Below are positions 35,491 through 45,273 of a stretch of 64,000 nt of DNA, in pieces; positions within the stretch are counted from its first letter, which is position 1; each line of letters begins with the position of its first letter. The translations under genes were made by a program, and so were the position numbers. The stretch is from Ruegeria sp. R14_0 (lineage in GTDB: Bacteria; Pseudomonadota; Alphaproteobacteria; Rhodobacterales; Rhodobacteraceae). The notes beneath the pieces were generated by a model. That model was not told where the DNA came from and searched no databases. It saw nothing but the letters and a program-made list of their open reading frames with translations. The stretch spans positions 434,001 to 498,000 of the forward strand of contig NZ_JAGHRC010000001.1 of the NCBI RefSeq assembly GCF_017743975.1. Reading direction: 5' to 3'.

Positions 35491-36477
35491 ATGGATCTGA
35501 GGGAATACACAAGGCAATACGCGGTTCAGGACAACAGATTGGCCGCGCTGAGCTATTTTGGAACCTTCGCGGTGTATTTCACATCGCTGGCACTGGCGAT
35601 CATTTATGTAGATCGCTGGTATGTGATGATCCCCGCCGGGATCGTCTTTGCCTTCTCTGCAGTGCGTCTTTATGTGCTGCAACATGATTGCGGGCATCAT
35701 TCGCTGTTCGAAACCCGCGCGCAGAATGAATGGGCGGGGCACGGGCTTTCGCCATTCACGTTTGCGCCCTTCGAGGTGATGAAGCAGAACCACAACCTGC
35801 ATCACGCCGGGATCGGGAACCTGGAACACCGCGAAACGGGCGAAATCCATACCATGACCGTTCGCGAATGGGAGAACGCCGACTGGAAAACGCGTCTGTT
35901 CTACAGGCTTTACCGAAATCCGTTCATCATGGTTCCGGTTGGCGCGCTGTTCACCTATTTCATCCGTTATCGCTGGCCCAAGAATACGGTTCGTTTTGGG
36001 GTAATGGGCGTGCTGTTGCACAACCTGTCCATCATCGTGTTTCTCGGGCTTTTGTACTTGATCGCCGGTACGACGGGCATTCTGGTTTGGCTGGTGTTTT
36101 CGTTGTTGGGCGGCATGCTGGGCGTCTTTCTGGTCTATCTGCAGCACAATTTCGAAGACACTTACTGGGATCGCCGCCCCGACCTGGACCCTCAATTGGC
36201 CGCATTGCAGGGCTCATCTGCGTTAGATTTCGGGTGGTGGTTCGACAATGCGGTTGCCTGCATCACGCTGCACGACATTCACCATTTCAACGCACGTATT
36301 CCGTCGTACCGGTTGCGGGCCTGCCATTATAACCTTCCGCCAGAATACACTCCGCGCCGTATCAAGTTCCCCGAGGCCGTGGCGGCATTGAAGCTGAAAC
36401 TGTGGGACGAAGAGGCGAAACGCCTTGTACCGTTTCCACGAAAGGATCAATCAGGTCGGTTAGCTCATAGCAATTGA
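35491..36477 (+). CDS. membrane fatty acid desaturase
   Basis: A 328-aa integral membrane di-iron enzyme with the three histidine boxes: HDCGHHS (about residue 70), HNLHHAG (about 105) and HDIHHFN (about 263), spaced as in acyl-lipid desaturases that introduce double bonds into membrane fatty acids. At least four hydrophobic segments surround the boxes. I prefer ATG 35491 (MDLREYTRQY) with GGAG upstream; a TTG at 35461 would add ten residues. The second box (HxxHH with an Asn before Leu) matches the omega-6/delta-12-like group; regiospecificity is not certain. Substrates and electron donor are unknown. Confidence 0.88.
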   Translation: MDLREYTRQYAVQDNRLAALSYFGTFAVYFTSLALAIIYVDRWYVMIPAGIVFAFSAVRLYVLQHDCGHHSLFETRAQNEWAGHGLSPFTFAPFEVMKQNHNLHHAGIGNLEHRETGEIHTMTVREWENADWKTRLFYRLYRNPFIMVPVGALFTYFIRYRWPKNTVRFGVMGVLLHNLSIIVFLGLLYLIAGTTGILVWLVFSLLGGMLGVFLVYLQHNFEDTYWDRRPDLDPQLAALQGSSALDFGWWFDNAVACITLHDIHHFNARIPSYRLRACHYNLPPEYTPRRIKFPEAVAALKLKLWDEEAKRLVPFPRKDQSGRLAHSN

Positions 36478-36566
36478 CGCAAAAATCCTTATGTTCGTAC
36501 ATAGGCTTGCGAGGCAGTATATCTTATGTATATACAGGTTGCAGGGATAGACAGAAAGGACAGAGA

Positions 36567-37169
36567 ATGACCGCAGTGACCGAAATCAAAGGTGTAGGTG
36601 ATACGCTTGGACAGTCTTTGACGTCCAATGGTTTCAAAACCGCCGAGGCCATAGCCAAAGCGGCCACCGCTGATCTGGTCAAAGTTCCTCGTATCGGTGA
36701 AGCCCGTGCAGCTGTCTTGATCGCCGCCGCGAAAGAAGCGATCGCACCGAAAACCGCCGCCGCGAAACCTGCTGCAAAACCGACCACGCGACGCGCACCT
36801 GCGCGAAAGGCTCCAACCCGAAAACCGGCGACACGCAGGCCCGCGGCTCGCAAGACCGTCGCGGCCGCCGCTGCTGAGAAACGCGCTGAAGAGGCTGCGC
36901 GCAAAGCGGCCGAGGAAAAGGCTGCTGCAGAACTGGCAGCGGCCAAGGCTCGCAAGAAGGCCAAGGCAAAAGCCAAGGCTGAAAAAGCCGCCAAAAAGCT
37001 GCAAGAGATGGAGGCTGTCTTTTCCAAGGCCAAAGACAAGGTAAAAGCCAAGGCCAAGAAAGATAAGAAAAAAGACAAGAAAGACAGCAAGAAAAGCGCC
37101 GACAAAAAAGGCAAGACCAAAGACAAAAAGAAAGACAAGAAGAAGGATAAGAAAAAGGCGAAGAAGTAA
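36567..37169 (+). CDS. HhH-domain protein with a histone-H1-like Ala/Lys-rich tail
   Basis: A 200-aa protein. Residues 1-60 hold a pair of helix-hairpin-helix motifs (IKGVGDTLGQSLTSNG and LVKVPRIGEARAAVLIAAA), a fold that binds DNA backbone non-specifically. Residues 62-100 are Arg/Pro/Ala-rich with repeated RKAP/RRPA words. Residues 100-150 are an Ala/Glu/Lys helix, and the last 50 are almost all Lys, Asp and Ala (KKDKK repeats). The tail resembles histone H1 and bacterial H1-like proteins. I infer a nucleoid-associated DNA-compacting protein. ATG 36567 has AAGGA upstream; a strong terminator follows. Confidence 0.75.
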   Translation: MTAVTEIKGVGDTLGQSLTSNGFKTAEAIAKAATADLVKVPRIGEARAAVLIAAAKEAIAPKTAAAKPAAKPTTRRAPARKAPTRKPATRRPAARKTVAAAAAEKRAEEAARKAAEEKAAAELAAAKARKKAKAKAKAEKAAKKLQEMEAVFSKAKDKVKAKAKKDKKKDKKDSKKSADKKGKTKDKKKDKKKDKKKAKK

Positions 37170-37194
37170 ACCTTCTCCGCCCTTGATCTTTCAG

Positions 37195-37231
37195 AACCGG
37201 CGACCTCTTGGGTGCGCCGGTTTTATTTTGC
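37195..37231. terminator. bidirectional terminator between the HhH gene and serS
   Basis: AACCGGCG (37195-37202) pairs with CGCCGGTT (37215-37222), followed by TTTATTTT on the + strand. It overlaps the region just past the serS stop. Confidence 0.85.
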
Positions 37232-38518
37232 CAGCGTACCGTCCAGTTGCAGGGTCAGCTTGCCGCCCAGATAAGGGGCCAGAACCTCGGGCAGGGTAAC
37301 GGTGCCGTCTGCGTTCTGACCGTTCTCCAGTACCGCGATCAAACAGCGCCCAACGGCCAGGCCCGAACCGTTCAGCGTGTGAACGTATTCCGGCTTACCG
37401 CCGCCCTCGGGACGGAACCGCGCGTTCATCCGGCGCGCCTGGAAATCACCGCAGGTCGAAACCGAGCTGATCTCGCGATAGGTATCCTGACCGGGCAGCC
37501 ACGCTTCGATGTCAAAGGTCCGGCGCGCGCCAAAGCCCATGTCGCCGGTGCACAGGATCACGGTGCGATAGGGGATGCCTAGCTTTTCCAGAATGCCCTC
37601 AGCACAGCGCAACATGCGTTTCTGTTCGTCATCCGATTTGTCGGGATGGGTAACCGAGACCATCTCGACCTTTTCGAACTGGTGCTGACGCAGCATCCCG
37701 CGCGTGTCCTTGCCCGCGCTGCCGGCTTCGGACCGGAAGCACAGCGAATGCGCGGTATAACGGCGAGGCAGGTAGCTTTCCTCGATCATCGTGTCGTTGA
37801 CGATATTGGTTAGCGACACCTCCGACGTCGGGATCAGCCACCAGCCTTCGCGAGTCTGATAGCTGTCTTCGCCGAATTTCGGCAGCTGACCGGTGCCCTG
37901 CATCATCTCGGACAGAACCAGAACCGGGCCGTTCACCTCTGTCAGTTCGTTCTCGTTGATGTGGGTGTCCAGCATGAACTGCGCCAGCGCACGGTGAATG
38001 CGGGCGACACCGCCGGACAGCAGCACGAAACGCGAGCCGGAGAGTTTGGCAGCGGTTTCGAAATCCATCCCGTTTTGAACGGCTTGGATTTCGAAATGCT
38101 CTTTCGGTGCAAAGTCCAGTTCCCGCGGCGTGCCCCAGCGGTTGATCTCGACGTTGTCGTTCTCATCTTCGCCCTCGGGCACGTCTTCGGCGGGCAGATT
38201 GGCGATGCGGATCAGTTGATCTGTCAGCAGAGCATCAAGGTCCTTGGCCTCGTTCTGCATCTGGGCGATCTCAGCCTTCTTTTCCGAGACCAGTGCGCGC
38301 AGCCGCTGGAACTCATCCTCGTCGCCGCGGGCTTTGGCGGCGCCGACTTCTTTGGAGGCTTTGTTCTGTTCCGCCTGCGCGGTTTCAGCGGCCAGAATCT
38401 TGGCCCGGCGGCTTTCGTCCAGCCTTAGCAAGTCTGACGACACCGGCGCGTCCCCACGGCGCGCAATGGCGGCGTCGAAGGCGGCTGGGTTTTCGCGAAT
38501 GGCGCGGATGTCGTGCAT
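37223..38518 (-). CDS. serS: seryl-tRNA synthetase
   Basis: A 431-aa class II aminoacyl-tRNA synthetase: an N-terminal coiled-coil arm for tRNA-Ser (about residues 30-105), then the catalytic domain with motif 2 ([20 protein letters not shown] with the following [10 protein letters not shown]) and motif 3 ([17 protein letters not shown]). TSEVSLTN is the serine-binding loop. Length is normal. Cytoplasmic and essential. Confidence 0.97.
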   Translation of the reverse strand: MHDIRAIRENPAAFDAAIARRGDAPVSSDLLRLDESRRAKILAAETAQAEQNKASKEVGAAKARGDEDEFQRLRALVSEKKAEIAQMQNEAKDLDALLTDQLIRIANLPAEDVPEGEDENDNVEINRWGTPRELDFAPKEHFEIQAVQNGMDFETAAKLSGSRFVLLSGGVARIHRALAQFMLDTHINENELTEVNGPVLVLSEMMQGTGQLPKFGEDSYQTREGWWLIPTSEVSLTNIVNDTMIEESYLPRRYTAHSLCFRSEAGSAGKDTRGMLRQHQFEKVEMVSVTHPDKSDDEQKRMLRCAEGILEKLGIPYRTVILCTGDMGFGARRTFDIEAWLPGQDTYREISSVSTCGDFQARRMNARFRPEGGGKPEYVHTLNGSGLAVGRCLIAVLENGQNADGTVTLPEVLAPYLGGKLTLQLDGTLAK

Positions 38519-38590
38519 GGTTCAGATCCTTAAATGCGTGAATCACTGAAACCGCTTATGCACCATCTGAATGGCAGGGTGTAGCGCCGG

Positions 38591-40255
38591 TTACGACTTA
38601 ACTGCGTCCTCGTGTGTTTCATGCGCCAGGTGGCCATCCCAATGCTCGGCCGGGATCTTGGGTTCGGGCGGATCGGCCATGTAAGAGGGCGTCATGATCT
38701 GGACGCCATTCTCGTTGAAGACGGCCACGATATTGCGATGCAGGTCCGACCGGATTTTAGGGATGATGCTGCCTCGGGTCGTATAGCCGTTGATCTGATA
38801 GTTGATCGCGTAATCGGCCAAAGAGGTCCACAAAACAAAGGGTTCCGGCTTGGCCTTGATACCTTTGGTGCGATTGGCAGCCTCAATCAGCATCGCCTCA
38901 ACCTTTTCAGGCGGCTCTTCGTATCCAATACCAACGGTGGTATGCAGCAGCAGTCCGCTGCCATCAGTTTTCTTTGAGAAATTGACCACATCAGAATTCA
39001 TAAGCTGCGCATTGGGGATCGAGATCAGCTCATTCTTGATGGACTTCAGGTGCGTCTCCATCAGTTTGATCTGAACAACGTCGCCGATGTGTTCGCCGAT
39101 CTGGATGCGGTCCCCGATTGAGGTCGAGCGGCGGTAGATCACAAAGAGGCCTGCCAGCATGTTCGACACGACCGAATTCGCACCCAGCGACAGCATCGCG
39201 CCAACCAGAATTGTCAGCCCCTGAAACGCGGCCGAGTCAGATCCGGGAATGTAGGGAACCGCAAAGACCAGAGCGATCAGGATCACAACGACTCGGGCGA
39301 TGTTGAAAGTCGGGCTGACCCAGTGTTTTTCAAAGTCGCCCATGTCGAAGGAGCCTGCTTCGACCGCGTCAAAAAACACCCGCATCCCTTTGATAATGTA
39401 CATCGTCACCCAGGTGATCAGGCCAAGCATGATCATGTTAGGGATATAGCTGAGGATACCGCTGAAGATCAGCAACACCGGCTCGGTCAGATAGGTCAGC
39501 AACAACTGCGCGAAATAGCGGGTTTCAGCGAATGCCAGCAGGACAAAAGACAGGTAGTAGTAGAACCCCAAGAAAAAGATGATCAGCAGAACGAAGTTCA
39601 GGCCATAGCGTACCAGCGCTGCAATCGCTTCGGCCTGAACGCTTTTGGCAGTGGCCGTTTCTACATCCTTGAGATAGCGTTTTACGAACTTCAGTGTCTT
39701 TCGGCGAATCCGACGGTGCACCCACAGGATCGCCACCACGAAGGCAACGAACCCCAACGTCCATGCTGCGGCCTCGATCGCGCCGGACACCCGTGCTTGT
39801 TCCGTACGGTTGGCGCGGTAGGATTCGATGGATTGTTTGATCGCGTTCCCGTGCAGCACGCTTAGAACGCTGAGTTCCATTTGATCCAGCTCGGCATCAG
39901 CTGCCGTTACAATCGAGACCCTTTCGCCATCCGCAATTGTCCAGATGCCGATCTCGGTTTCTTCATAGGTGATTTCGACCGTTGGCGCGTCCGAAGCCTC
40001 GGCAATTTCGATGATCTTGTTCTGAACACCTTCAGCCCGTTCTGGCGCGGGCAGGGCGCTGGAGCCCCGGACCTGGAACAAGACGTCACCGTCCACGATG
40101 ACCGGAGCCATGAAAGCATCCGATTCTTCACCCTCGGGCGGGACAGTCTCAGCCGGTGTTTCCTGCGCCACTGCGGTATCTGCAAACCAAAGGCTCGACG
40201 CCATGGCCGTCAGAAAATAAATCAGCAAAAGGAAGGGCTTGAATTGCCGTGCCAT
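38591..40255 (-). CDS. MscS-type mechanosensitive channel, long form
   Basis: A 554-aa protein with a signal peptide (LLIYFLTAMASSLWFADTAVA), a periplasmic domain of about 130 residues, several membrane helices, and the MscS core: the pore helix LTILVGAMLSLGANSVVSNM followed by the beta-domain FVIYRRSTSIGDRIQIGEHIGDV and NELISIPNAQLMNSDVVNFS. These channels open under membrane tension and protect from osmotic downshock. The frame is open far upstream, but ATG 40255 with AAGGGGG just ahead and the signal peptide fix the start. Downstream of nothing in its own direction; divergent from yajC. Confidence 0.9.
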   Translation of the reverse strand: MARQFKPFLLLIYFLTAMASSLWFADTAVAQETPAETVPPEGEESDAFMAPVIVDGDVLFQVRGSSALPAPERAEGVQNKIIEIAEASDAPTVEITYEETEIGIWTIADGERVSIVTAADAELDQMELSVLSVLHGNAIKQSIESYRANRTEQARVSGAIEAAAWTLGFVAFVVAILWVHRRIRRKTLKFVKRYLKDVETATAKSVQAEAIAALVRYGLNFVLLIIFFLGFYYYLSFVLLAFAETRYFAQLLLTYLTEPVLLIFSGILSYIPNMIMLGLITWVTMYIIKGMRVFFDAVEAGSFDMGDFEKHWVSPTFNIARVVVILIALVFAVPYIPGSDSAAFQGLTILVGAMLSLGANSVVSNMLAGLFVIYRRSTSIGDRIQIGEHIGDVVQIKLMETHLKSIKNELISIPNAQLMNSDVVNFSKKTDGSGLLLHTTVGIGYEEPPEKVEAMLIEAANRTKGIKAKPEPFVLWTSLADYAINYQINGYTTRGSIIPKIRSDLHRNIVAVFNENGVQIMTPSYMADPPEPKIPAEHWDGHLAHETHEDAVKS

Positions 40256-40369
40256 ATGTCCCCCTTGACCCAAACTATACCCGGTTTCGGCAATGTGCCT
40301 AGGACATATCTGCAACGTCTTGAATGTTCTTCGCACGTCGTTGTCGCATCTGGGTGGGGCACAGCGACG

Positions 40370-40433
40370 CCTTTGCTTGCAAAGGGGCACCTCAGAGCAT
40401 AGGTTCTCGCCAAATTTGCGGAGCGTGTCCGCA
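40370..40433 (+). promoter_or_regulatory. two hairpins in the yajC leader region
   Basis: CCTTTGC/GCAAAGG (40370-40385, 2-base centre) and TGCGGA/TCCGCA (40417-40433, 5-base loop) lie in the 200-bp mscS-yajC intergenic region. The first is more like a protein-binding dyad; the second, 23 bp ahead of the yajC start, could form in the mRNA leader. Confidence 0.35.
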
Positions 40434-40456
40434 GCATCTAAACAAAGGAATATCCC

Positions 40457-40744
40457 ATGGAAGGTGGCGCAATCGCCCAGTTTCTCCCGCTGATCCTGAT
40501 CTTCGCGATCATGTATTTTCTGCTGATCCGTCCGCAGCAGAAAAAGATGAAGGAACATCAGGCCATGGTCGAGGCTGTGCGCCGTGGCGATCAGATTGTC
40601 ACCCAGGGTGGTTTGATTGGCAAAGTCGCTAAGGTCAAAGAAGGCGAGAACGAGATTGAGGTCGAAATCGCCGAAGGCGTCAAGGTTCGTGTCGTCAAGT
40701 CGACCATCGCTCAGGTTCTGAACAAGACCGAACCGGCGAAATAA
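40457..40744 (+). CDS. yajC: preprotein translocase subunit YajC
   Basis: A 95-aa single-span membrane protein: helix AQFLPLILIFAIMYFLLI followed by the signature RPQQKKMKEHQAMVEAVRRG and a small cytoplasmic domain (GDQIVTQGGLIGKVAKV). YajC associates with SecDF at the Sec translocon. It leads the yajC-secD-secF operon with a 33-bp gap. Confidence 0.96.
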   Translation: MEGGAIAQFLPLILIFAIMYFLLIRPQQKKMKEHQAMVEAVRRGDQIVTQGGLIGKVAKVKEGENEIEVEIAEGVKVRVVKSTIAQVLNKTEPAK

Positions 40745-40777
40745 CTTCGCGCGACAATTCCTTGAAAAGGCAGGGTA

Positions 40778-42439
40778 ATGCTGCAAATTGATACCTGGAA
40801 GCGGGTTCTGATCTGGTCGGTCTGCGTGATCGGTCTGCTGATGGCCCTGCCGAATGCGTTTTACACGCGCGTCGAGCAATCCAACGATGCCAAGACCGCG
40901 ATTGAGCTTGGCATCGACACCCCCGAAATGCAGGCCGAAGCGGCGCAATGGCCAAATTGGCTGCCGTCGTCTCTGGTCAATCTTGGCCTCGATCTGCGCG
41001 GCGGTGCGCATCTGCTGGCCGAAGTACAGGTCGGCGACGTCTACGAATCCCGGATGGAGGCGATGTGGCCCGAAATCCGTGATGCCCTGCGTGACGAACG
41101 CGCGACTGTCGGTACGATCCGAAGACAGGACTCGGCCCCTGACGAGATCCGCGTCAGGATCAGCCAGCCCGAGGGCATCAACCGCGCGCTTGAGGTGGTG
41201 CGCGGTTTGGCCCGTCAGGTGCAGACCCTGACCGGGGTAGGGGCAACCGACATCGAAGCGCGCGCCGAGGGCGACACCATCGTTGTTCAGTTGTCCGAGG
41301 CGGAGAAGCTGGCCTCAGATGACCGAACCGTGCGCCAGTCGCTTGAGATCGTGCGCCGTCGTATCGACGAGGTCGGCACGCGTGAACCCACGATCCAAAG
41401 ACAGGGTGCAGACCGTATTCTGATTCAGGTGCCGGGTATCGGCAGTGCAGGTGAGTTGAAAGATATCATTGGCACGACCGCACAGTTGACCTTCAACCCC
41501 GTTGTTGGGCGGGGCACGAACGAAAACGCTGTGCCGGGCATTGGCGAAAAGATCATCCCGTCCATCGATGAGAACGGTATCTTCTACACCGTCGAGTCCG
41601 CCCCGGTCGTCACCGGCGAGGAACTGGTGGATGCCCAGCCTTCATTTGACCAAAACGGCCGTCCAGCGGTCAGCTTCCGGTTCAACACCTCGGGCGCACG
41701 CAAGTTCGGCGACTATACGCTGGAAAATATCGGTCAGCCCTTTGCCATCGTTCTGGATGATGAGGTCATCTCGGCCCCTGTGATCCAAAGCCACATTCCG
41801 GGCGGATCGGGGATCATCACCGGCAACTTTACCGTTGAAGAAAGCACAAATCTGGCCGTCCTTTTGCGCGCGGGTGCCCTGCCTGCGGGGCTTGAGTTCC
41901 TTGAGGAACGAACAATCGGTCCGGAACTGGGGCAGGACAGCATCGACGCCGGTAAGGTGGCCACCATCGTGGCCTTTGTTGCGGTGCTGACCTTCATGGC
42001 GCTCAGCTATGGTCTGTTTGGTATCTTTGCCAACATCGCCCTGATTATCAACGTGGGCCTTTTGTTTGGCCTGTTGTCCCTGATCGGTGCCACGCTGACA
42101 TTGCCCGGCATCGCGGGGATCGTTTTGACAGTGGGTATGGCGGTGGACGCCAACGTGCTGATCTTTGAACGTATCCGCGAGGAACTGAAATCCGCCAAAG
42201 GCCCGGCGCGTGCCATCGAACTGGGCTATGAAAAGGCGTTGTCGGCCATTCTGGACGCGAACGTGACCACGTTCATTACCGCGACCATCCTGTTCGCAAT
42301 GGGCAGCGGTCCTGTACGCGGTTTCGCAATTACCTTGGGAATTGGTATTCTGACCTCGGTCTTCACCGCGATCTTCGTGACGCGTTTGATGATCGTCATG
42401 TGGTTCGAACGCCGCCGTCCGAAAACGATCGAGGTTTGA
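40778..42439 (+). CDS. secD: protein translocase subunit SecD
   Basis: A 553-aa RND-superfamily protein using the proton gradient to pull exported proteins through SecYEG. It has an N-terminal helix, NLGLDLRGGAHLLAEV (conserved D1 motif), a large periplasmic domain (about residues 85-370) with EIVRRRIDEVGTREPTIQRQ, and a C-terminal block of five helices with VGMAVDANVLIFERIREELK. Length is normal for an alphaproteobacterial SecD. One base separates its stop from secF. Confidence 0.97.
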   Translation: MLQIDTWKRVLIWSVCVIGLLMALPNAFYTRVEQSNDAKTAIELGIDTPEMQAEAAQWPNWLPSSLVNLGLDLRGGAHLLAEVQVGDVYESRMEAMWPEIRDALRDERATVGTIRRQDSAPDEIRVRISQPEGINRALEVVRGLARQVQTLTGVGATDIEARAEGDTIVVQLSEAEKLASDDRTVRQSLEIVRRRIDEVGTREPTIQRQGADRILIQVPGIGSAGELKDIIGTTAQLTFNPVVGRGTNENAVPGIGEKIIPSIDENGIFYTVESAPVVTGEELVDAQPSFDQNGRPAVSFRFNTSGARKFGDYTLENIGQPFAIVLDDEVISAPVIQSHIPGGSGIITGNFTVEESTNLAVLLRAGALPAGLEFLEERTIGPELGQDSIDAGKVATIVAFVAVLTFMALSYGLFGIFANIALIINVGLLFGLLSLIGATLTLPGIAGIVLTVGMAVDANVLIFERIREELKSAKGPARAIELGYEKALSAILDANVTTFITATILFAMGSGPVRGFAITLGIGILTSVFTAIFVTRLMIVMWFERRRPKTIEV

Positions 42440-42440
42440 C

Positions 42441-43409
42441 ATGAGACTTAAACTCGTACCCCAGAACACCTCGTTCGATTTCTTCAGCCGTTGGAAGATC
42501 TGGCTGGGCATCTCCGGACTGATGATGGTGATTGCGTTCACCTCTTTCATGATTCAGGGCCTGAACTTCGGTATCGACTTCCGCGGCGGGACCACGATCC
42601 GGACCCAAAGCGCCGAGGTCGTGGACGTCGGCGCCTATCGTAATGCCATTGCTCCGCTGGAACTGGGCGATGTGTCCATCACCGAGATTTTTGATCCGAC
42701 CTTCGGGCCGGACGAAAACGTTGCGATGATCCGCATTCAGGCTCAGGCCGACGCAGAATCGGTGTCGGCTGAGACCGTCACCGCCGTTGAAGAGGCGCTG
42801 AAAGTGGCCGCGCCGGACATCCAGTTTGTATCGGTCGAATCTGTCGGCCCCAAAGTCTCGGGCGAGTTGATCCAGACGGCGGTTATCGCGGTGGCGCTGG
42901 CGATCGGCGCGGTGCTTGTCTACATCTGGCTGCGCTTCGAATGGCAATTCGCCTTGGGCGCTGTAGCCGCATTGGTGCATGACGTGATCCTGACCATCGG
43001 GATTTTCTCAGAGCTTCAAATCCGGTTCGATCTGGCCATTATTGCGGCGCTGCTGACGATTGTCGGGTATTCGCTGAACGACACCGTGGTCGTGTTCGAC
43101 CGCGTGCGCGAGAACCTGCGGAAGTACAAAAAGAAAGACCTCAAAGAGGTTCTGAACATCTCGATCAACGAAACCCTCAGCCGGACGGTCATGACCTCTG
43201 TCACCACGCTGCTGGCGCTGATCTCGCTCTATGTGTTGGGCGGGGACGTGATCCGTGGCTTTGTCTTTGCCATGATCTGGGGCGTGATCGTGGGGACCTA
43301 CTCTTCGGTCTTTGTGGCCTCGACCATCCTGTTGTGGCTGGGGGTCAAGCGCGATTGGTCCAAACCGTCCAACAACGCGGGCAATCAGTTCGCGAATGTG
43401 GACGCTTGA
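42441..43409 (+). CDS. secF: protein translocase subunit SecF
   Basis: A 322-aa partner of SecD with LNFGIDFRGGTTIRTQ after the first helix and IVGYSLNDTVVVFDRVRENL in helix 4, the conserved proton-pathway region. Six membrane segments. The N-terminal RLKLVPQNTSFDFFSRWK is typical. The 3' end overlaps the next gene by 14 bp. Confidence 0.97.
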   Translation: MRLKLVPQNTSFDFFSRWKIWLGISGLMMVIAFTSFMIQGLNFGIDFRGGTTIRTQSAEVVDVGAYRNAIAPLELGDVSITEIFDPTFGPDENVAMIRIQAQADAESVSAETVTAVEEALKVAAPDIQFVSVESVGPKVSGELIQTAVIAVALAIGAVLVYIWLRFEWQFALGAVAALVHDVILTIGIFSELQIRFDLAIIAALLTIVGYSLNDTVVVFDRVRENLRKYKKKDLKEVLNISINETLSRTVMTSVTTLLALISLYVLGGDVIRGFVFAMIWGVIVGTYSSVFVASTILLWLGVKRDWSKPSNNAGNQFANVDA

Positions 43410-44172
43410 ACTGTTCGGCCAGTCCCCCACGGGGCTGGCCGTGATCTTTTTTGCGGCACTCTTGAGCGGGATCGTGCGCGGGTTTTCCGGGTTTGGAACT
43501 GCGCTGGTCTTCCTACCACTGGCGACGCCGTTTCTGGGCCCGTTTGGGGCGCTAATCGGGCTGACGATCATGGACATTTTCGGGCCATTGCCCAACTTGC
43601 GACGGGCATGGCAGGCGGTAGATCGCGGCGATCTGGTGCGGCTGCTGCTGGGATGCGCCCTGGTTCTGCCGGTCGGCTTGTGGCTGCTTACACTGGTCGC
43701 GCCCGAAGTGTTCCGATACGCGGTCAGCCTGCTGGCTCTGTTCATGCTGGCCATCCTGATACTGGGTCTGCGTTACAAAGGCCGCGTGCGACGCGCGATG
43801 GTGACGGCAATCGGTGGCGCCGCCGGATTTCTGGGCGGTGTTGCTGGCCTGCCGGGACCAGCCGTGATCCTTTTTTACATGTCCCGCCCGCTGCCGGTCG
43901 AGGTCATACGTGCCACGATCCTGTTGTTTCTCTTCGGTTTTGACTTTCTGATTTTCGGATTCCTGTCTGCCATGGGGCGCGTGACGCAGGACGGCATCCT
44001 TCTGGGTCTTGCTCTGTCGGTTCCCAACCTATTGGGCAATTGGCTCGGCGGCTGGCTGTTCCATCCGGAAAAAGAGAAAATCTATCGCTTCGCGGCCTAT
44101 CTTGCGATCGCGGTTGCCGCCTTGTCGGGTCTACCTATATGGGGCATAGAGGACGCCCATGCGATTGAATGA
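43396..44172 (+). CDS. TSUP family (TauE/SafE-like) permease
   Basis: A 258-aa protein with seven to eight hydrophobic segments and the two family motifs: GIVRGFSGFGTALVFLPL and GGAAGFLGGVAGLPGPAVIL. It starts at ATG 43396 within the secF tail in another frame, so it is translationally coupled, and it overlaps the following Mth938 gene by 14 bp. The substrate is unknown, an anion such as a sulfur compound by family. It differs clearly from the other TSUP protein at 7.1 kb. Confidence 0.85.
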   Translation: MWTLELFGQSPTGLAVIFFAALLSGIVRGFSGFGTALVFLPLATPFLGPFGALIGLTIMDIFGPLPNLRRAWQAVDRGDLVRLLLGCALVLPVGLWLLTLVAPEVFRYAVSLLALFMLAILILGLRYKGRVRRAMVTAIGGAAGFLGGVAGLPGPAVILFYMSRPLPVEVIRATILLFLFGFDFLIFGFLSAMGRVTQDGILLGLALSVPNLLGNWLGGWLFHPEKEKIYRFAAYLAIAVAALSGLPIWGIEDAHAIE

Positions 44173-44512
44173 GATCACTTATAACAATGCGTCGCCTGTC
44201 GATGGCTACGGACCGGGCTTTTTCCGAATTGGAGGGCAGGTGTATGAAGGCTCGGTGCTGACGGGTCCCGCGGGCACTGTCACATGGGGGGGATTCGACG
44301 ACCAATCGCCCTTGCTTGCTCTGGCCGGGCAAGTGGATGTCCTGCTGATCGGAACCGGCGCTGAACTGGCGCACATTCCCACAGATATGCGATCCGCGCT
44401 CGAACAGGCAGGCATGGGGGTCGAGATCATGAACTCACCTGCGGCCTGCCGCACCTATAATGTTCTGCTCTCCGAAGGCCGTCGTATAGCGCTGGCGCTG
44501 CTTGCTACCTGA
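44159..44512 (+). CDS. Mth938-like (DUF498) protein
   Basis: A 117-aa soluble protein of the Mth938/NDUFAF3 family: GYGPGFFRIGGQVYEGSVL, then DVLLIGTGAELAHIPTDM and MNSPAACRTYNVLLSEGRR. The human relative assists complex I assembly; the bacterial role is not settled. It often follows secF in alphaproteobacteria, as here. Overlaps the TSUP gene. Confidence 0.9.
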   Translation: MRLNEITYNNASPVDGYGPGFFRIGGQVYEGSVLTGPAGTVTWGGFDDQSPLLALAGQVDVLLIGTGAELAHIPTDMRSALEQAGMGVEIMNSPAACRTYNVLLSEGRRIALALLAT

Positions 44513-44551
44513 TAGGGTCCACTTCCTCTGGCCAAAAATATCCCGGGGAGC

Positions 44552-44571
44552 GCGAGGGGCTGGCCCCTCGC
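44552..44571. repeat. 9-bp perfect inverted repeat between the secF group and ccmA
   Basis: GCGAGGGGC (44552-44560) pairs with GCCCCTCGC (44563-44571) over 2 bases. No T-run follows, so it may be a REP-like intergenic element or a weak terminator in the 146-bp gap. Confidence 0.5.
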
Positions 44572-44658
44572 TCGTCTGATCACCAAAGGCGATACGCGCG
44601 TTGCTCTGCGGCAAATCCCGCCTTTTGCCCCTATGCGCAATAGGATAAGCGGGACCGT

Positions 44659-45273
44659 ATGACATTGACCGTAACCGATCTTGCCATCACCCGTGGCGGC
44701 ATTCCCGTTCTGGAAGGACTAACCTTCTCGTTACAGCCCGGGCGCGCCCTGATCCTGCGCGGGCCGAACGGTATTGGCAAAACGACGCTGCTGCGCACCT
44801 TGGCCGGATTGCAGCCGCCACTGACTGGCACGATCGAAGGGGCCGAGGATCAAATTGCCTATGCCTCGCATTCCGACGGGTTGAAGCCAACACTGACTGT
44901 GGTCGAGAATCTGACCTTCTGGGCCTCGGTCTTTGGCACACAAGGCATCCAACCCGCACTGGATGCCTTTGAACTGAACGAACTATCCGACCGCCATGCG
45001 GGAAACCTTTCAGCCGGTCAGAAACGCCGCCTTGGTCTGGCGCGGATGCTGGTCACCGGGCGGCCGATTTGGATGCTCGACGAGCCGACCGTTTCGCTGG
45101 ACAAGAACGCTGTGCGGATGTTCGCCGACGCCGTGCGCGCGCATCTGGGGCAGGGGGGCTCGGCCCTGATTGCGACGCATATCGACCTCGGCCTGGAAGG
45201 AGAGGTTCTGGATGTGGGCCCCAACAAGGCCAAGCCGAAACCCATCGACGACTTTGACGGAGGCTTCCTGTGA
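44659..45273 (+). CDS. ccmA: heme exporter ATP-binding protein CcmA
   Basis: A 204-aa ABC ATPase: Walker [21 protein letters not shown], signature [15 protein letters not shown], Walker [14 protein letters not shown] and switch His in LIATHIDLG. With CcmB, and CcmC-D, it releases heme-loaded CcmE in system I cytochrome c maturation. Short N-terminus and size are typical of CcmA. Its stop overlaps the ccmB start (GTGA). Confidence 0.96.
   Translation: MTLTVTDLAITRGGIPVLEGLTFSLQPGRALILRGPNGIGKTTLLRTLAGLQPPLTGTIEGAEDQIAYASHSDGLKPTLTVVENLTFWASVFGTQGIQPALDAFELNELSDRHAGNLSAGQKRRLGLARMLVTGRPIWMLDEPTVSLDKNAVRMFADAVRAHLGQGGSALIATHIDLGLEGEVLDVGPNKAKPKPIDDFDGGFL

Noticed and set aside
37020..37165. Repetitive AAG/GAC-rich DNA, considered as a tandem repeat
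   Set aside because: It simply encodes the Lys/Asp-rich tail of the HhH protein; no exact repeat unit.
40256..41011. N-terminal extension of the MscS gene by about 250 codons
   Set aside because: It would run antisense into yajC and secD; ATG 40255 has a strong ribosome site and begins a signal peptide.
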